The notes below the pieces were generated by a model that was given only the letters and a program-made list of their open reading frames with translations, was not told the origin of the DNA and did not search any database. This document shows, piece by piece, positions 1 through 6,528 of a stretch of 19,523 nucleotides of DNA; position 1 is the stretch's first letter; every line of letters begins with the position of its first letter. The position numbers were made by a program, and so were the translations under genes. Origin of the DNA: Collinsella sp. (GTDB lineage: Bacteria > Actinomycetota > Coriobacteriia > Coriobacteriales > Coriobacteriaceae); the NCBI GenBank assembly GCA_019419405.1, contig DYAA01000156.1:1-19523 (forward strand), given 5' to 3'.

Positions 1-1
1 C

Positions 2-223
2 AACTTTGGCAAGCCCAACCAGGAGGAGCTCGAGGACCTCACCGCCGACGAGGCCGAGCGCCTGGCCGACGAGGGCCAGGTCGGCAAGGGCTCCATGGAG
101 CCCAAGGTCCGCGCCGCCATCAACTTCGCCCGTTCCCGCAAGGGCCGCACCTGCATCATCGGCGCCCTGGACAAGGCCGCCGAGACCATGGCCGGCCTCT
201 CCGGTACCCGCATCCACGAGTAG
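2..223 (+). CDS. arcC: Carbamate kinase, C-terminal fragment (5' end outside window)
   Basis: Only the last 73 codons are present, ending in TAG at 221-223. The reading frame gives NFGKPNQEELEDLTADEAER, then a GQVGKGSMEPKVRAAINF stretch, and it ends in SGTRIHE. The GSMxPKVxAAIxF segment and the terminal GTRI are hallmarks of the carbamate kinase C-terminus. The enzyme makes ATP and carbamate from carbamoyl phosphate and ADP, usually as the last step of the arginine deiminase pathway in the cytoplasm. The rest of that pathway would lie upstream, outside the window. Codons are almost all C- or G-ending, as in a highly expressed gene. The family assignment is strong. The pathway role is inferred, because only the tail of the gene is visible. 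Confidence 0.9.
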   Translation, partial: NFGKPNQEELEDLTADEAERLADEGQVGKGSMEPKVRAAINFARSRKGRTCIIGALDKAAETMAGLSGTRIHE

Positions 224-288
224 CCCCTACTCCGTTGCCTCTCCCGTGGGCGCCAGGCAAAGCGCCCACAAACTAGCCTCTCTTCACG

Positions 289-323
289 AGCCCCGCAGTC
301 CGCTCCGGCTGCGGGGCTTTTGC
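289..323 (+). terminator. Intrinsic terminator after carbamate kinase
   Basis: A perfect 10-bp stem (AGCCCCGCAG at 289-298 with CTGCGGGGCT at 309-318) encloses a 10-nt loop. Four T residues follow at 318-321. It lies about 65 nt after the carbamate kinase stop and should end that transcript. Confidence 0.85.
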
Positions 324-332
324 TATTCACCT

Positions 333-413
333 AGTCATTGGGGACGTTCTTAAACGACTAGTCAAACAAGAACGTCCACAACGACTACTCATTTAAGTCT
401 GTCCCCAATGACT
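333..413. repeat. Intergenic inverted-repeat (REP-like) element
   Basis: AGTCATTGGGGAC at 333-345 is perfectly inverted at 401-413, and the similarity extends imperfectly inward through a TTAA-containing stretch. Nested inside is a second perfect 10-bp inverted repeat (GGACGTTCTT 342-351 with AAGAACGTCC 368-377) around the palindrome GACTAGTC at 356-363. The two stems share bases, so two alternative folds are possible. The 25 nt at 387-411 recur exactly at 6493-6517, which shows that this is an interspersed repeat. The GGGGACAGAC-like core resembles REP sequences linked to RAYT transposases in other bacteria. That link is an inference, and no RAYT gene is present here. Confidence 0.7.
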
Positions 414-414
414 G

Positions 415-428
415 CGGAAAGCGCATCT
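415..428. repeat. Copy of the CGGAAAGCGCATC short repeat
   Basis: CGGAAAGCGCATCT lies directly after the inverted-repeat element. Related copies occur at 6242-6255 and 6304-6318, and as an inverted pair at 6366-6380 and 6400-6413. GAAAGC at 417-422 can pair with GCTTTC at 445-450. The 150 nt from here to 578 contain no gene that I can support. Confidence 0.5.
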
Positions 429-498
429 CACACCGGCGCATGGCTTTCGGGCCCTTTCTCCGTGCTCCCTATAAGTTCGGCTGGACTCCCCGCAACCT

Positions 499-516
499 GT
501 TCCGAGTTGGCGGAAC
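499..516. promoter_or_regulatory. Inverted repeat upstream of the PRD regulator
   Basis: GTTCCG (499-504) and CGGAAC (511-516) form a perfect 6-bp inverted repeat with a 6-nt spacer, about 60 nt before the regulator start codon. It could be an operator or a small RNA hairpin. No convincing -35/-10 pair could be placed around it. Confidence 0.3.
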
Positions 517-578
517 GAGCGCGACGTGGAGTGTCATTCTTTACCGCGTTAGACTAGACGCAGGGAAAGGAGGAGGAC

Positions 579-2474
579 ATGGATGCTCGCGTCAAGCAGC
601 TTGTAAATATGATCGAGGACGTTCAGCCTGTCGCTGTCGCGGTACTTGCCAAGCGTCTCGAGGTAAGCGAGCGCGCCGTGAGAAACTATATCCATCGCGC
701 AAACGACAACCTTGCAGGGGTTGCACGCATCGTTGGCAGCAAGGGGCAGTATCGTATCGATGTTGCACGTGCAGATGAGCTTGCTCGCTTGCTAGACGGT
801 GCGGCTCTGGCCCATCCGGGCATTCCTGATACGCGCGACGGCCGTGTGTCCTTCCTTCTTAACGACCTCCTCATGCGGTCCCAGTGGGTGACGATTGAGG
901 AGTATGCGGATTTACTCTACGTTTCGGCGCGAACTCTGTCCAATGACATGCGTCTGGTAGAGCAGAAACTCGCCCAATTTGACTTAACGCTCGAAAAGCG
1001 CCCACGCTACGGAATCCGCGTTGCGGGCGGGGAGTCGCAGCGGCGCCTGTGCCTGGCCTCGCTGGTGAGGCCCGTGTTGCCCGACACCGACGATGCAAAG
1101 CTCGCCGAGCGCCTGCGGGCCATCGCCGCATGTGTGGACGATGCTCTGACGGCCTCGCCCGTCACGGTGAGCTCGCTGGCATCCCGCAATCTCATCATGC
1201 ATCTTTACATTGCTCTTGGCCGCATCGAGCAGGGCTGCTATGTCCCAGCTGCAGAATCGGACGTTCAAAAACTGGAGGGAACGCGCGAATACGCCGCGGC
1301 TTTCCAGATTGCCGCAAACATCAAGGATGCCCTGGGCGTGAGCATGCCCCGAGAAGAGGTTGCCTTTATCGCAATCCATTTGCTCGGCAGGGGCACGGGC
1401 GTGCCCGAGAAGGGCTCTGCCGTTATCTCGGACGAGATGTGGGAGATTGCTTCCGAGATGGTACGTGCGGTCAACGATGAGTTTAGGTTTGACTTTAGCG
1501 GCGATCTTGAACTTCGCATGAACCTTGCTCGGCATATCGGCCCTCTGGGCTATCGCCTTGAATATCACATGCATATGGATAACCCCATGCTGTCCGATAT
1601 CAAGACGAGGTTTCCGTTGGCCTATTCGATGGCAGCTGGCACCTCGCAGGTACTCGAGCGTCATTTTGGCAGCCAGCCCTCTGATGAAGAGCTCGGCTAC
1701 ATCGCCATGGCATTTGCCCTGGCCCTCGAGCAGCAAGCCGACCAGCCGCGTCGCAAACGCATCCTGATCGTGTGCGCCTCGGGAGCGGGAAGCGCCCGTA
1801 TGCTCGAGCACCAGTACCGCAAGCAGTTTGGCATGTATATCGATTCGATTGAGACATGCGATGTCGCCCGCGTGGGAACGTTCGATTTTTCGCATATCGA
1901 CTACGTGTTCACAACGGTGCCGCTCAACGTCAAGTTGCCCGTGCCCGTCCGCGAGGCCGATTTCTTCTTGGAGACGAGCGATGTCAACGCTATCCGCAAG
2001 GTGCTGAGCGACGACACTGCGCAATCGGACTCCGTGAGCTCTTTCTTTAGCCGTGCCCTGTTCTTCAACCGCGTTGAGGCGTCGTCGAAGCAGGCCGTTC
2101 TCCGATATCTCTCCGAGCGCGCCGTCGAGAGCGGCCGTGTCGATGCCCAGTTTGCCCAAGAGGTCGCCGAGCGCGAGAGCGCGAGCGCCACCTCGTTTGG
2201 CAATGGGGTAGCCATGCCCCATGGGATGCATCCCTTGAGCGCCGAGGCCTTTGTTACCGTGGGCCTGCTCGAACATCCCATTCTTTGGGACGAATACGGC
2301 CATGAGGTCGATATCGTCTTTATGGTGTCGTTTGCCCGGTCGGGCGGCGATGAGGCGCGGATCTTGAGCTCACTGCTCGCCGAGATCTTTATGGACCGCC
2401 AGGGGGTCGAGCGCCTACGCGAGCGCCGGTCCTGGCATGAGCTGATGGCGCTTGTGCAAGCGCATACGGCTTAA
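579..2474 (+). CDS. licR: PRD-containing PTS-controlled transcription activator (LicR/MtlR type)
   Basis: A 631-residue regulator with the full LicR/MtlR layout. It has an N-terminal HTH (about 5-60), a second HTH/Mga-like domain (about 88-150), PRD1 (about 195-275; His208 and His267), PRD2 (about 305-388; His319), an EIIB-like domain with Cys399 in ILIVCASGAGSAR, and an EIIA domain with His548 in GNGVAMPHG. Such proteins bind DNA and activate PTS operons. PTS phosphorylation of the PRD, EIIB and EIIA residues sets their activity. The start is supported by AAAGGAGGAGG just before ATG 579. The cellobiose-type PTS operon begins 119 nt downstream in the same direction and is the likely target. 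Oddity: the second PRD2 position, normally His in an xALHF-type motif, is Ala378 (YIAMAF). The substrate specificity is inferred from the neighbours. Confidence 0.9.
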   Translation: MDARVKQLVNMIEDVQPVAVAVLAKRLEVSERAVRNYIHRANDNLAGVARIVGSKGQYRIDVARADELARLLDGAALAHPGIPDTRDGRVSFLLNDLLMRSQWVTIEEYADLLYVSARTLSNDMRLVEQKLAQFDLTLEKRPRYGIRVAGGESQRRLCLASLVRPVLPDTDDAKLAERLRAIAACVDDALTASPVTVSSLASRNLIMHLYIALGRIEQGCYVPAAESDVQKLEGTREYAAAFQIAANIKDALGVSMPREEVAFIAIHLLGRGTGVPEKGSAVISDEMWEIASEMVRAVNDEFRFDFSGDLELRMNLARHIGPLGYRLEYHMHMDNPMLSDIKTRFPLAYSMAAGTSQVLERHFGSQPSDEELGYIAMAFALALEQQADQPRRKRILIVCASGAGSARMLEHQYRKQFGMYIDSIETCDVARVGTFDFSHIDYVFTTVPLNVKLPVPVREADFFLETSDVNAIRKVLSDDTAQSDSVSSFFSRALFFNRVEASSKQAVLRYLSERAVESGRVDAQFAQEVAERESASATSFGNGVAMPHGMHPLSAEAFVTVGLLEHPILWDEYGHEVDIVFMVSFARSGGDEARILSSLLAEIFMDRQGVERLRERRSWHELMALVQAHTA

Positions 2475-2506
2475 GACTTCTTTTGTCGATGACCCTGTCA
2501 GTCTAC

Positions 2507-2531
2507 CTGCAATAAACCTCGAGGATTGCGG
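2507..2531. promoter_or_regulatory. Candidate operator upstream of the PTS operon
   Basis: CTGCAAT (2507-2513) and ATTGCGG (2525-2531) are inverted arms matching at 6 of 7 positions. The spacer contains the perfect palindrome CCTCGAGG (2517-2524). It lies 63 nt before the IIA start, a plausible place for an activator site. GAATATTC at 2550-2557 is another palindrome nearby. Assignment to the LicR-like protein is inference. Confidence 0.4.
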
Positions 2532-2593
2532 GCGGGAGATAGGCGTTTCGAATATTCAAGTACAAACCAAACATCACGGGAGAGGAGACCGTT

Positions 2594-2920
2594 ATGGACG
2601 ATCAGGGAACCGAGATGGTTTCGTTTCAGCTGGTCGCTGCAGCGGGAGAGGCACGCAGCCTTGCCTTCGAAGCCCTTGAAAAGGCAAAGGCGGGGGATTT
2701 TGACGCCGCCGCCAAACTCATGAAGCAGTCAAAGGATGCGGGAATCAAGGCTCACCACATCCAAACGCAGCTGCTTTCGACTGAGGCAGCGGGCGAGCAT
2801 CTGTCGGTGGATGTGTTGCTGGTCCATGCTCAGGACCACCTCATGTGCTCCATGCTTGCTCAGGAGCTCGTGCAGGAGCTGATCTGCCTGTATGAGCGCA
2901 CTGCAACCAAGAACGCCTAG
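2594..2920 (+). CDS. PTS lactose/cellobiose-family EIIA component
   Basis: A 108-residue, helical, all-cytoplasmic EIIA of the Lac/Cel family, full length for the family. It accepts the phosphoryl group from HPr and passes it to EIIB. The active-site histidine is His78 in LLVHAQDHLM. Asp81 and His82 match the metal-binding Asp and the conserved second His of lactose EIIA. The DAAAKLMKQSKDAG helix and the AHHIQTQLL segment are also typical. The start ATG at 2594 follows GGGAGAGGAG at a good distance. It is the first gene of an operon with EIIB (46-nt gap), EIIC and a GH1 enzyme. The sugar is most likely cellobiose or a related beta-glucoside, judged from the downstream GH1 gene. Confidence 0.93.
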   Translation: MDDQGTEMVSFQLVAAAGEARSLAFEALEKAKAGDFDAAAKLMKQSKDAGIKAHHIQTQLLSTEAAGEHLSVDVLLVHAQDHLMCSMLAQELVQELICLYERTATKNA

Positions 2921-2966
2921 CGGCGTGCGGTGACTATCCAACCAATCAATGCGAAGGGAATCCCTT

Positions 2967-3260
2967 ATGAAGATCCTTCTTGTTTGCGCAGCTGGTCTGT
3001 CTACAAGCATTCTGATGAAGAAACTCGAGAAATATGCGGAGCAAAACGGCATCGAGCTCGATATCGATGCGGTGGGTATCGGCGAGTATCAGGAGACGTG
3101 CGCCAATTATGACGTGCTGCTCTTGGGGCCGCAGGTGTCCTACCAGCTCAACACCGTCAAGCAGGGGAGCGGTAAGCCGACCGCGGTCATCCCCGCACAG
3201 GACTACGGCATGGGCAACGCCGCCAACGTGCTGGCACTCGCCCAGTCGCTGTTGGGTTAG
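2967..3260 (+). CDS. PTS lactose/cellobiose-family EIIB component
   Basis: A 97-residue EIIB that carries phosphate from EIIA to the incoming sugar bound by EIIC. The protein opens with MKILLVCAAGLSTSILM. Cys7 is the phosphorylated cysteine, and the following loop is the phosphate-binding P-loop. DVLLLGPQVSY and the C-terminal YGMGNAANVLALAQ segment are typical of the family. I chose ATG 2967 over the upstream ATG 2949. GAAGGGA sits at the right distance before 2967, and this start puts the first beta strand at the N-terminus, as in family members. The EIIC start follows only 9 nt after the stop, so the two are co-translated. Confidence 0.93.
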   Translation: MKILLVCAAGLSTSILMKKLEKYAEQNGIELDIDAVGIGEYQETCANYDVLLLGPQVSYQLNTVKQGSGKPTAVIPAQDYGMGNAANVLALAQSLLG

Positions 3261-3269
3261 GAGGCAACC

Positions 3270-4619
3270 ATGGAGAAGTTCATGACCCTGCTTCAGGAAA
3301 AACTGACCCCTATCGCCAATTTCTGCGGCACCGAGCGCCACTTTGCCTCCATGCAAAAGGGCTTTATGAGCGCGATCAGCTTCATCTTGGTATCTGCCGT
3401 CTTTATGATCCTCGCCAACCCGCCGGTCACGGCCGACCTGGTGGCGCAGGGCGGGTTCTGGTCCGTCTTTGGCCCTTGGCTCGATTTTGCCACGGCCAAT
3501 AAGCTCACGCTGCTCATTCCCTTCAACATGACGATGGGCATACTGTCGGTGATCGTGACGTTCGCAATCGCCTATAACCTGGCGGGCACCTACAAGATGC
3601 CCAAGCTTAACGCCGGCATGACCTCGCTGGTGATGTTCCTGATCGCCGCGGCGCCGTCGTCCTACTACCAGCTTGCTGACGAGTCCGTGCTCCAGGCGGT
3701 CCCCTGCACCTATCTGGGTGCGCAGGGCCTGTTTACCGCCATCATCGTTGCCTTGGTCTCCGTCGAGGTCACGCGCTTCTGCCAGACCAAGGGCATCACC
3801 ATCAAGATGCCCGATGGCGTGCCGCCGTTTTTGTCCGAAACCTTTGGCGCCATCGTACCTATGCTCGCCAACATCCTCATCTTCTTTGGCGGCAACCTGC
3901 TGATCCAGATGATCGATCCCGCGCTGTCCATCCCCTCGGTTATCGAGAAGCTGCTCGCTGCCCCGCTTTCCGTCGCAGTTGACTCTGTGCCCGGCGCACT
4001 GCTTATCTGCTTCATGACGCTGCTGTTTTGGTGCTTTGGCGTCCACGGCAACATGATCGTAATGCCCATCACCGCCCCGGTCTCGCTTGCCGCCTTTGCC
4101 GCCAACGCCTCGCTCTATGCTGCCGGGCAGCCGCTTGAGTTCCACCCGGTGCTCATGTCGTTGGCCATCAACCTCATCGGCGGCACGGGTAATACGTTCT
4201 CTTTTGTGGCGCTCTGCGCGTTTAGGGCAAAGTCGCAGCAGCTCAAGGCATTTGGCAGGGCATCGATCGTGCCGAGCTTCTTCCGTATCTCCGAGCCCGC
4301 GATCTTCGGCGCGCCCATCATCTTCAACCCGATCCTCATGATTCCGTTTGTGCTAGGCGGCATGATCTCGGCCCTGCTGTATTGGGGTGCGGTCTCACTG
4401 GGTCTTGTCTCTAACTTCTACATCTTGGTGAGCGGCACGTTCCCCATCTTCGTTCAGGGCTTTGTCCAGTGCCTCGACCCGCGCATCTGGGTGTTTACGA
4501 TCGTTTTGATCGTGGTCATGGCTGTGGTCTGGTACCCGTTCTTTAAGGTGTACGATAACCAGCTCCTGGCTCAGGAGCAGGAGAACGCCGCGGCAGCTTC
4601 TGCCGAGGATGCTGAGTAG
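3270..4619 (+). CDS. celB: PTS cellobiose-type EIIC permease
   Basis: A 449-residue integral membrane protein with about ten hydrophobic segments, the usual length for Lac/Cel EIIC. It binds the beta-glucoside outside, moves it inward and presents it to EIIB for phosphorylation. Two family motifs carry the expected polar residues: His259 in GVHGNMIVMPI and Glu342 in ISEPAIFGAPIIFNP, matching the sugar-contacting His and Glu of ChbC-type proteins. The C-terminus after the last membrane span (about residues 407-428) is a short Ala/Glu-rich tail. TAGGAGG lies just before ATG 3270, and the stop at 4617-4619 is one base from the GH1 start. Cellobiose is the best guess. Chitobiose or other aryl-beta-glucosides are possible. 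Confidence 0.93.
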   Translation: MEKFMTLLQEKLTPIANFCGTERHFASMQKGFMSAISFILVSAVFMILANPPVTADLVAQGGFWSVFGPWLDFATANKLTLLIPFNMTMGILSVIVTFAIAYNLAGTYKMPKLNAGMTSLVMFLIAAAPSSYYQLADESVLQAVPCTYLGAQGLFTAIIVALVSVEVTRFCQTKGITIKMPDGVPPFLSETFGAIVPMLANILIFFGGNLLIQMIDPALSIPSVIEKLLAAPLSVAVDSVPGALLICFMTLLFWCFGVHGNMIVMPITAPVSLAAFAANASLYAAGQPLEFHPVLMSLAINLIGGTGNTFSFVALCAFRAKSQQLKAFGRASIVPSFFRISEPAIFGAPIIFNPILMIPFVLGGMISALLYWGAVSLGLVSNFYILVSGTFPIFVQGFVQCLDPRIWVFTIVLIVVMAVVWYPFFKVYDNQLLAQEQENAAAASAEDAE

Positions 4620-4620
4620 C

Positions 4621-6075
4621 ATGAGTTACTTTGACAGAACGTCTGCCGCCGGTATGCCCGAGGGCTTTTTGTGGGGTGGTGCCCTCGCCGCCAACCAGGC
4701 CGAAGGGGGCTGGAACGAGGGCGGCCGCGGCATGTCGCACTCCGACCTGATCCCACAGGGTTCCGACCGCTGGGATGTAATGTTTGGCAGGCAAAAGCCC
4801 GTGGACGATCCGGACAGGCTGTATCCATGCCGCTGGGGCAACGACTTCTTCCATCATTGGCACGAGGATGTCGAGCTCTTTGCCGAGATGGGCTTTAAGT
4901 GCCTGCGTCTTTCAATTTGCTGGAGCCGTATTTTTCCCACAGGGATGGAGACCGAGCCCAACGGCGAGGGCTTGGAGTTTTACCGTCAGGTATTCGAGGC
5001 GCTGCGCGAGCATGGTATCGAGCCGCTTGTGACGCTGTCGCACTACGACTATCCGTTGGCTCTGGTCGAGCGCTATGGTGGCTGGCAAAGCCGAGAGATG
5101 ATCGAGCGGTATGCGCACTACGTCGAGACCGTCGGACGCGCGTACCAGGGCCTCGTGCGTTATTGGCTTACGTTCAACGAGATCAACAGCGTGGCGCTGT
5201 CCTATCTCAACGCGGGTGTCACGCTCGAGGATGAGCGTGACCGTGCAGCCGTGACCGCGGCGTTCTCGCACCATATGTTTATGGCGAGCGCTCGCGCTGT
5301 CGAGATTCTGCACAAGATCGATCCCGCAAACAAGGTGGGTTGCATGGTCGCTGCCGGTGCGACCTATCCGTACCGTTGTGCGCCCGAGGACGTATGGCTT
5401 GCGTATGAGGAGGACCGCGGCCGCTACTTCTACACAGACGTGATGGCTGCGGGCGCCTATCCTGCTTGGAAGCTGCGTGCACTCGAGAAAGAGGGTGTTC
5501 ACGTGCCCTTTGAGCCGGGCGATACGGAGTATCTGGCAGAGCATACGGTCGACTTCATCTCGTTCTCGTACTATTGCTCGCGCTTGGTGTGCGCCGATGA
5601 TCAGGTGATCGCCGAGAAGGCGGAGGGCAACGTGTTCCCGACGTTGCGCAATCCGTACCTCAAGGATAAAGAGACTGCCTGGAAGTGGCAGATCGATGCG
5701 CTGGGTTTGCGCGTGACGCTTGCCGGCTACCACGATCGTTACCATCTTCCGCTCTTTATCGCCGAGAACGGTGTGGGCGGACTCGATGCGCTGGAAGACG
5801 GCAAAGTCCACGATGCGTATCATATTGATTACCTGCGAAGGCATATTCTTGCGCTGCGCGATGCAATTGTCGAGGACGGTGTTGACCTGATGGGATACAC
5901 GCCGTGGGGCTGTATCGATTTGGTGTCGGCCTCGACGGGGCAGATGAAGAAGCGCTATGGCTTTGTTTATGTTGATGCCGATGATATGGGCAAAGGCACG
6001 TTCGATCGCTACCGAAAGGACAGCTTCTGCTGGTACCAAAAGGTCATTGCATCAAATGGCGAGGACTTGAGTTAA
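4621..6075 (+). CDS. GH1 6-phospho-beta-glucosidase
   Basis: A 484-residue cytoplasmic glycoside hydrolase family 1 enzyme that cleaves 6-phospho-beta-glucosides delivered by the PTS. An FLWGGALAANQAEGG segment opens the (beta/alpha)8 barrel. The acid/base is Glu187 in LTFNEIN, and the nucleophile is Glu382 in FIAENGVGG. Near the C-terminus, SASTGQMKKRYGFVYVD (about 436-452) matches the Ser/Lys/Tyr phosphate-binding loop that separates phospho-glucosidases from plain glucosidases. An in-frame ATG at 4609 also exists, overlapping the EIIC gene. I prefer 4621 because GAGG at 4605-4608 is too close to serve 4609. It is the last gene of the PTS operon, with a terminator just behind it. Confidence 0.92.
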   Translation: MSYFDRTSAAGMPEGFLWGGALAANQAEGGWNEGGRGMSHSDLIPQGSDRWDVMFGRQKPVDDPDRLYPCRWGNDFFHHWHEDVELFAEMGFKCLRLSICWSRIFPTGMETEPNGEGLEFYRQVFEALREHGIEPLVTLSHYDYPLALVERYGGWQSREMIERYAHYVETVGRAYQGLVRYWLTFNEINSVALSYLNAGVTLEDERDRAAVTAAFSHHMFMASARAVEILHKIDPANKVGCMVAAGATYPYRCAPEDVWLAYEEDRGRYFYTDVMAAGAYPAWKLRALEKEGVHVPFEPGDTEYLAEHTVDFISFSYYCSRLVCADDQVIAEKAEGNVFPTLRNPYLKDKETAWKWQIDALGLRVTLAGYHDRYHLPLFIAENGVGGLDALEDGKVHDAYHIDYLRRHILALRDAIVEDGVDLMGYTPWGCIDLVSASTGQMKKRYGFVYVDADDMGKGTFDRYRKDSFCWYQKVIASNGEDLS

Positions 6076-6091
6076 CTCTTGCAGGTCTGTT

Positions 6092-6126
6092 GCCCCCGCG
6101 GTCCGCTTCGGCCGCGGGGGCTTTTG
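6092..6126 (+). terminator. Intrinsic terminator of the PTS operon
   Basis: GCCCCCGCGG (6092-6101) and CCGCGGGGGC (6112-6121) form a perfect 10-bp stem with a 10-nt loop. A TTTTGTTATT tract follows. It begins 16 nt after the GH1 stop. Confidence 0.88.
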
Positions 6127-6177
6127 TTATTGAGGCGGCTGTTCATGAGGAGCATTGCAGGCTGCGGAAACCCGGCA

Positions 6178-6230
6178 CTTGGGGACGTTCCTTTCCTGCC
6201 GGCAGCTTGGGACAGTCCTTAAAGGCCGCA
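6178..6230. repeat. Partial copies of the GGGGAC repeat family
   Basis: CTTGGGGACGTTC (6178-6190) repeats the left arm of the element at 333-351. CTTGGGACAGTCCTTAAA (about 6208-6225) resembles the reverse complement of its right arm. Together with 6470-6517 these copies fill the region between the convergent GH1 and peptidase genes. An ORF covering 6155-6475 has no protein-like features and I do not accept it. Confidence 0.5.
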
Positions 6231-6241
6231 TCGATCAACTG

Positions 6242-6413
6242 CGGAAAGCACATCCCAGAATGAGCGTCCAACATGGGGTGCGGTTTCCCTTGAGGCCCTC
6301 AATCGGAAAATGCATCCCGGATTATTGTCGAAAAGCGGTCCCTAGTTTCCCAAACGGGCCGCTAACGGAAAGCGCACCCCGCTATTGGGCCCCAAAGCAG
6401 GATGCGCTTTCCG
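6242..6413. repeat. Cluster of CGGAAAGCGCATCC-type short repeats
   Basis: Four degenerate copies are visible: CGGAAAGCACATCCC at 6242, CGGAAAATGCATCCCGG at 6304, CGGAAAGCGCACCCC at 6366, and an inverted copy GGATGCGCTTTCCG at 6400-6413. The last two can pair as a stem with a CCCGCTATTGGGCC-like interior. A further copy lies at 415. The arrangement is that of a REP-like intergenic family; its function is unknown. Confidence 0.55.
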
Positions 6414-6469
6414 TGCTGGCAGTTCCAAGCAGTTCGGGATGGCCCTTTTCGTCTGCTCTCGGCCGGCGT

Positions 6470-6517
6470 CCGTAAGACTGTCCCCGACGACCACTCATTT
6501 AAGTCTGTCCCCAATGA
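6470..6517. repeat. Second copy of the intergenic repeat arm
   Basis: The 25 nt at 6493-6517 are identical to 387-411. A diverged copy with AAGACTGTCCCCGACGA (about 6474-6490) lies directly before it. The element sits 11 nt beyond the stop codon of the minus-strand peptidase gene and could act on its 3' end. No T-rich intrinsic terminator for that gene is obvious. Confidence 0.6.
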
Positions 6518-6528
6518 GTGCCCGATGA

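Noticed and set aside
440..778. 112-codon plus-strand ORF before and overlapping the PRD regulator
   Set aside because: It overlaps the well-supported regulator start out of frame and shows no family resemblance.
984..2303. 439-codon minus-strand ORF inside the PRD regulator gene
   Set aside because: It lies wholly antisense to a gene with clear domains. It has low-complexity GC-driven composition, no recognisable motif and no ribosome binding site that I can support.
2946..4145. 399-codon minus-strand ORF over EIIB/EIIC
   Set aside because: It is an antisense shadow of two genes with intact catalytic motifs. The translation is rich in His, Gly and Asp, as expected for the reverse frame of a GC-rich membrane protein gene.
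6242..6413. CRISPR-like array
   Set aside because: The repeats are degenerate, partly inverted and have unequal spacing, and no cas gene is present.
6155..6475. 106-codon plus-strand ORF in the repeat region
   Set aside because: It is made of repeat copies, has no good ribosome binding site, and the peptide has no structured features. I treat the region as intergenic repeats.
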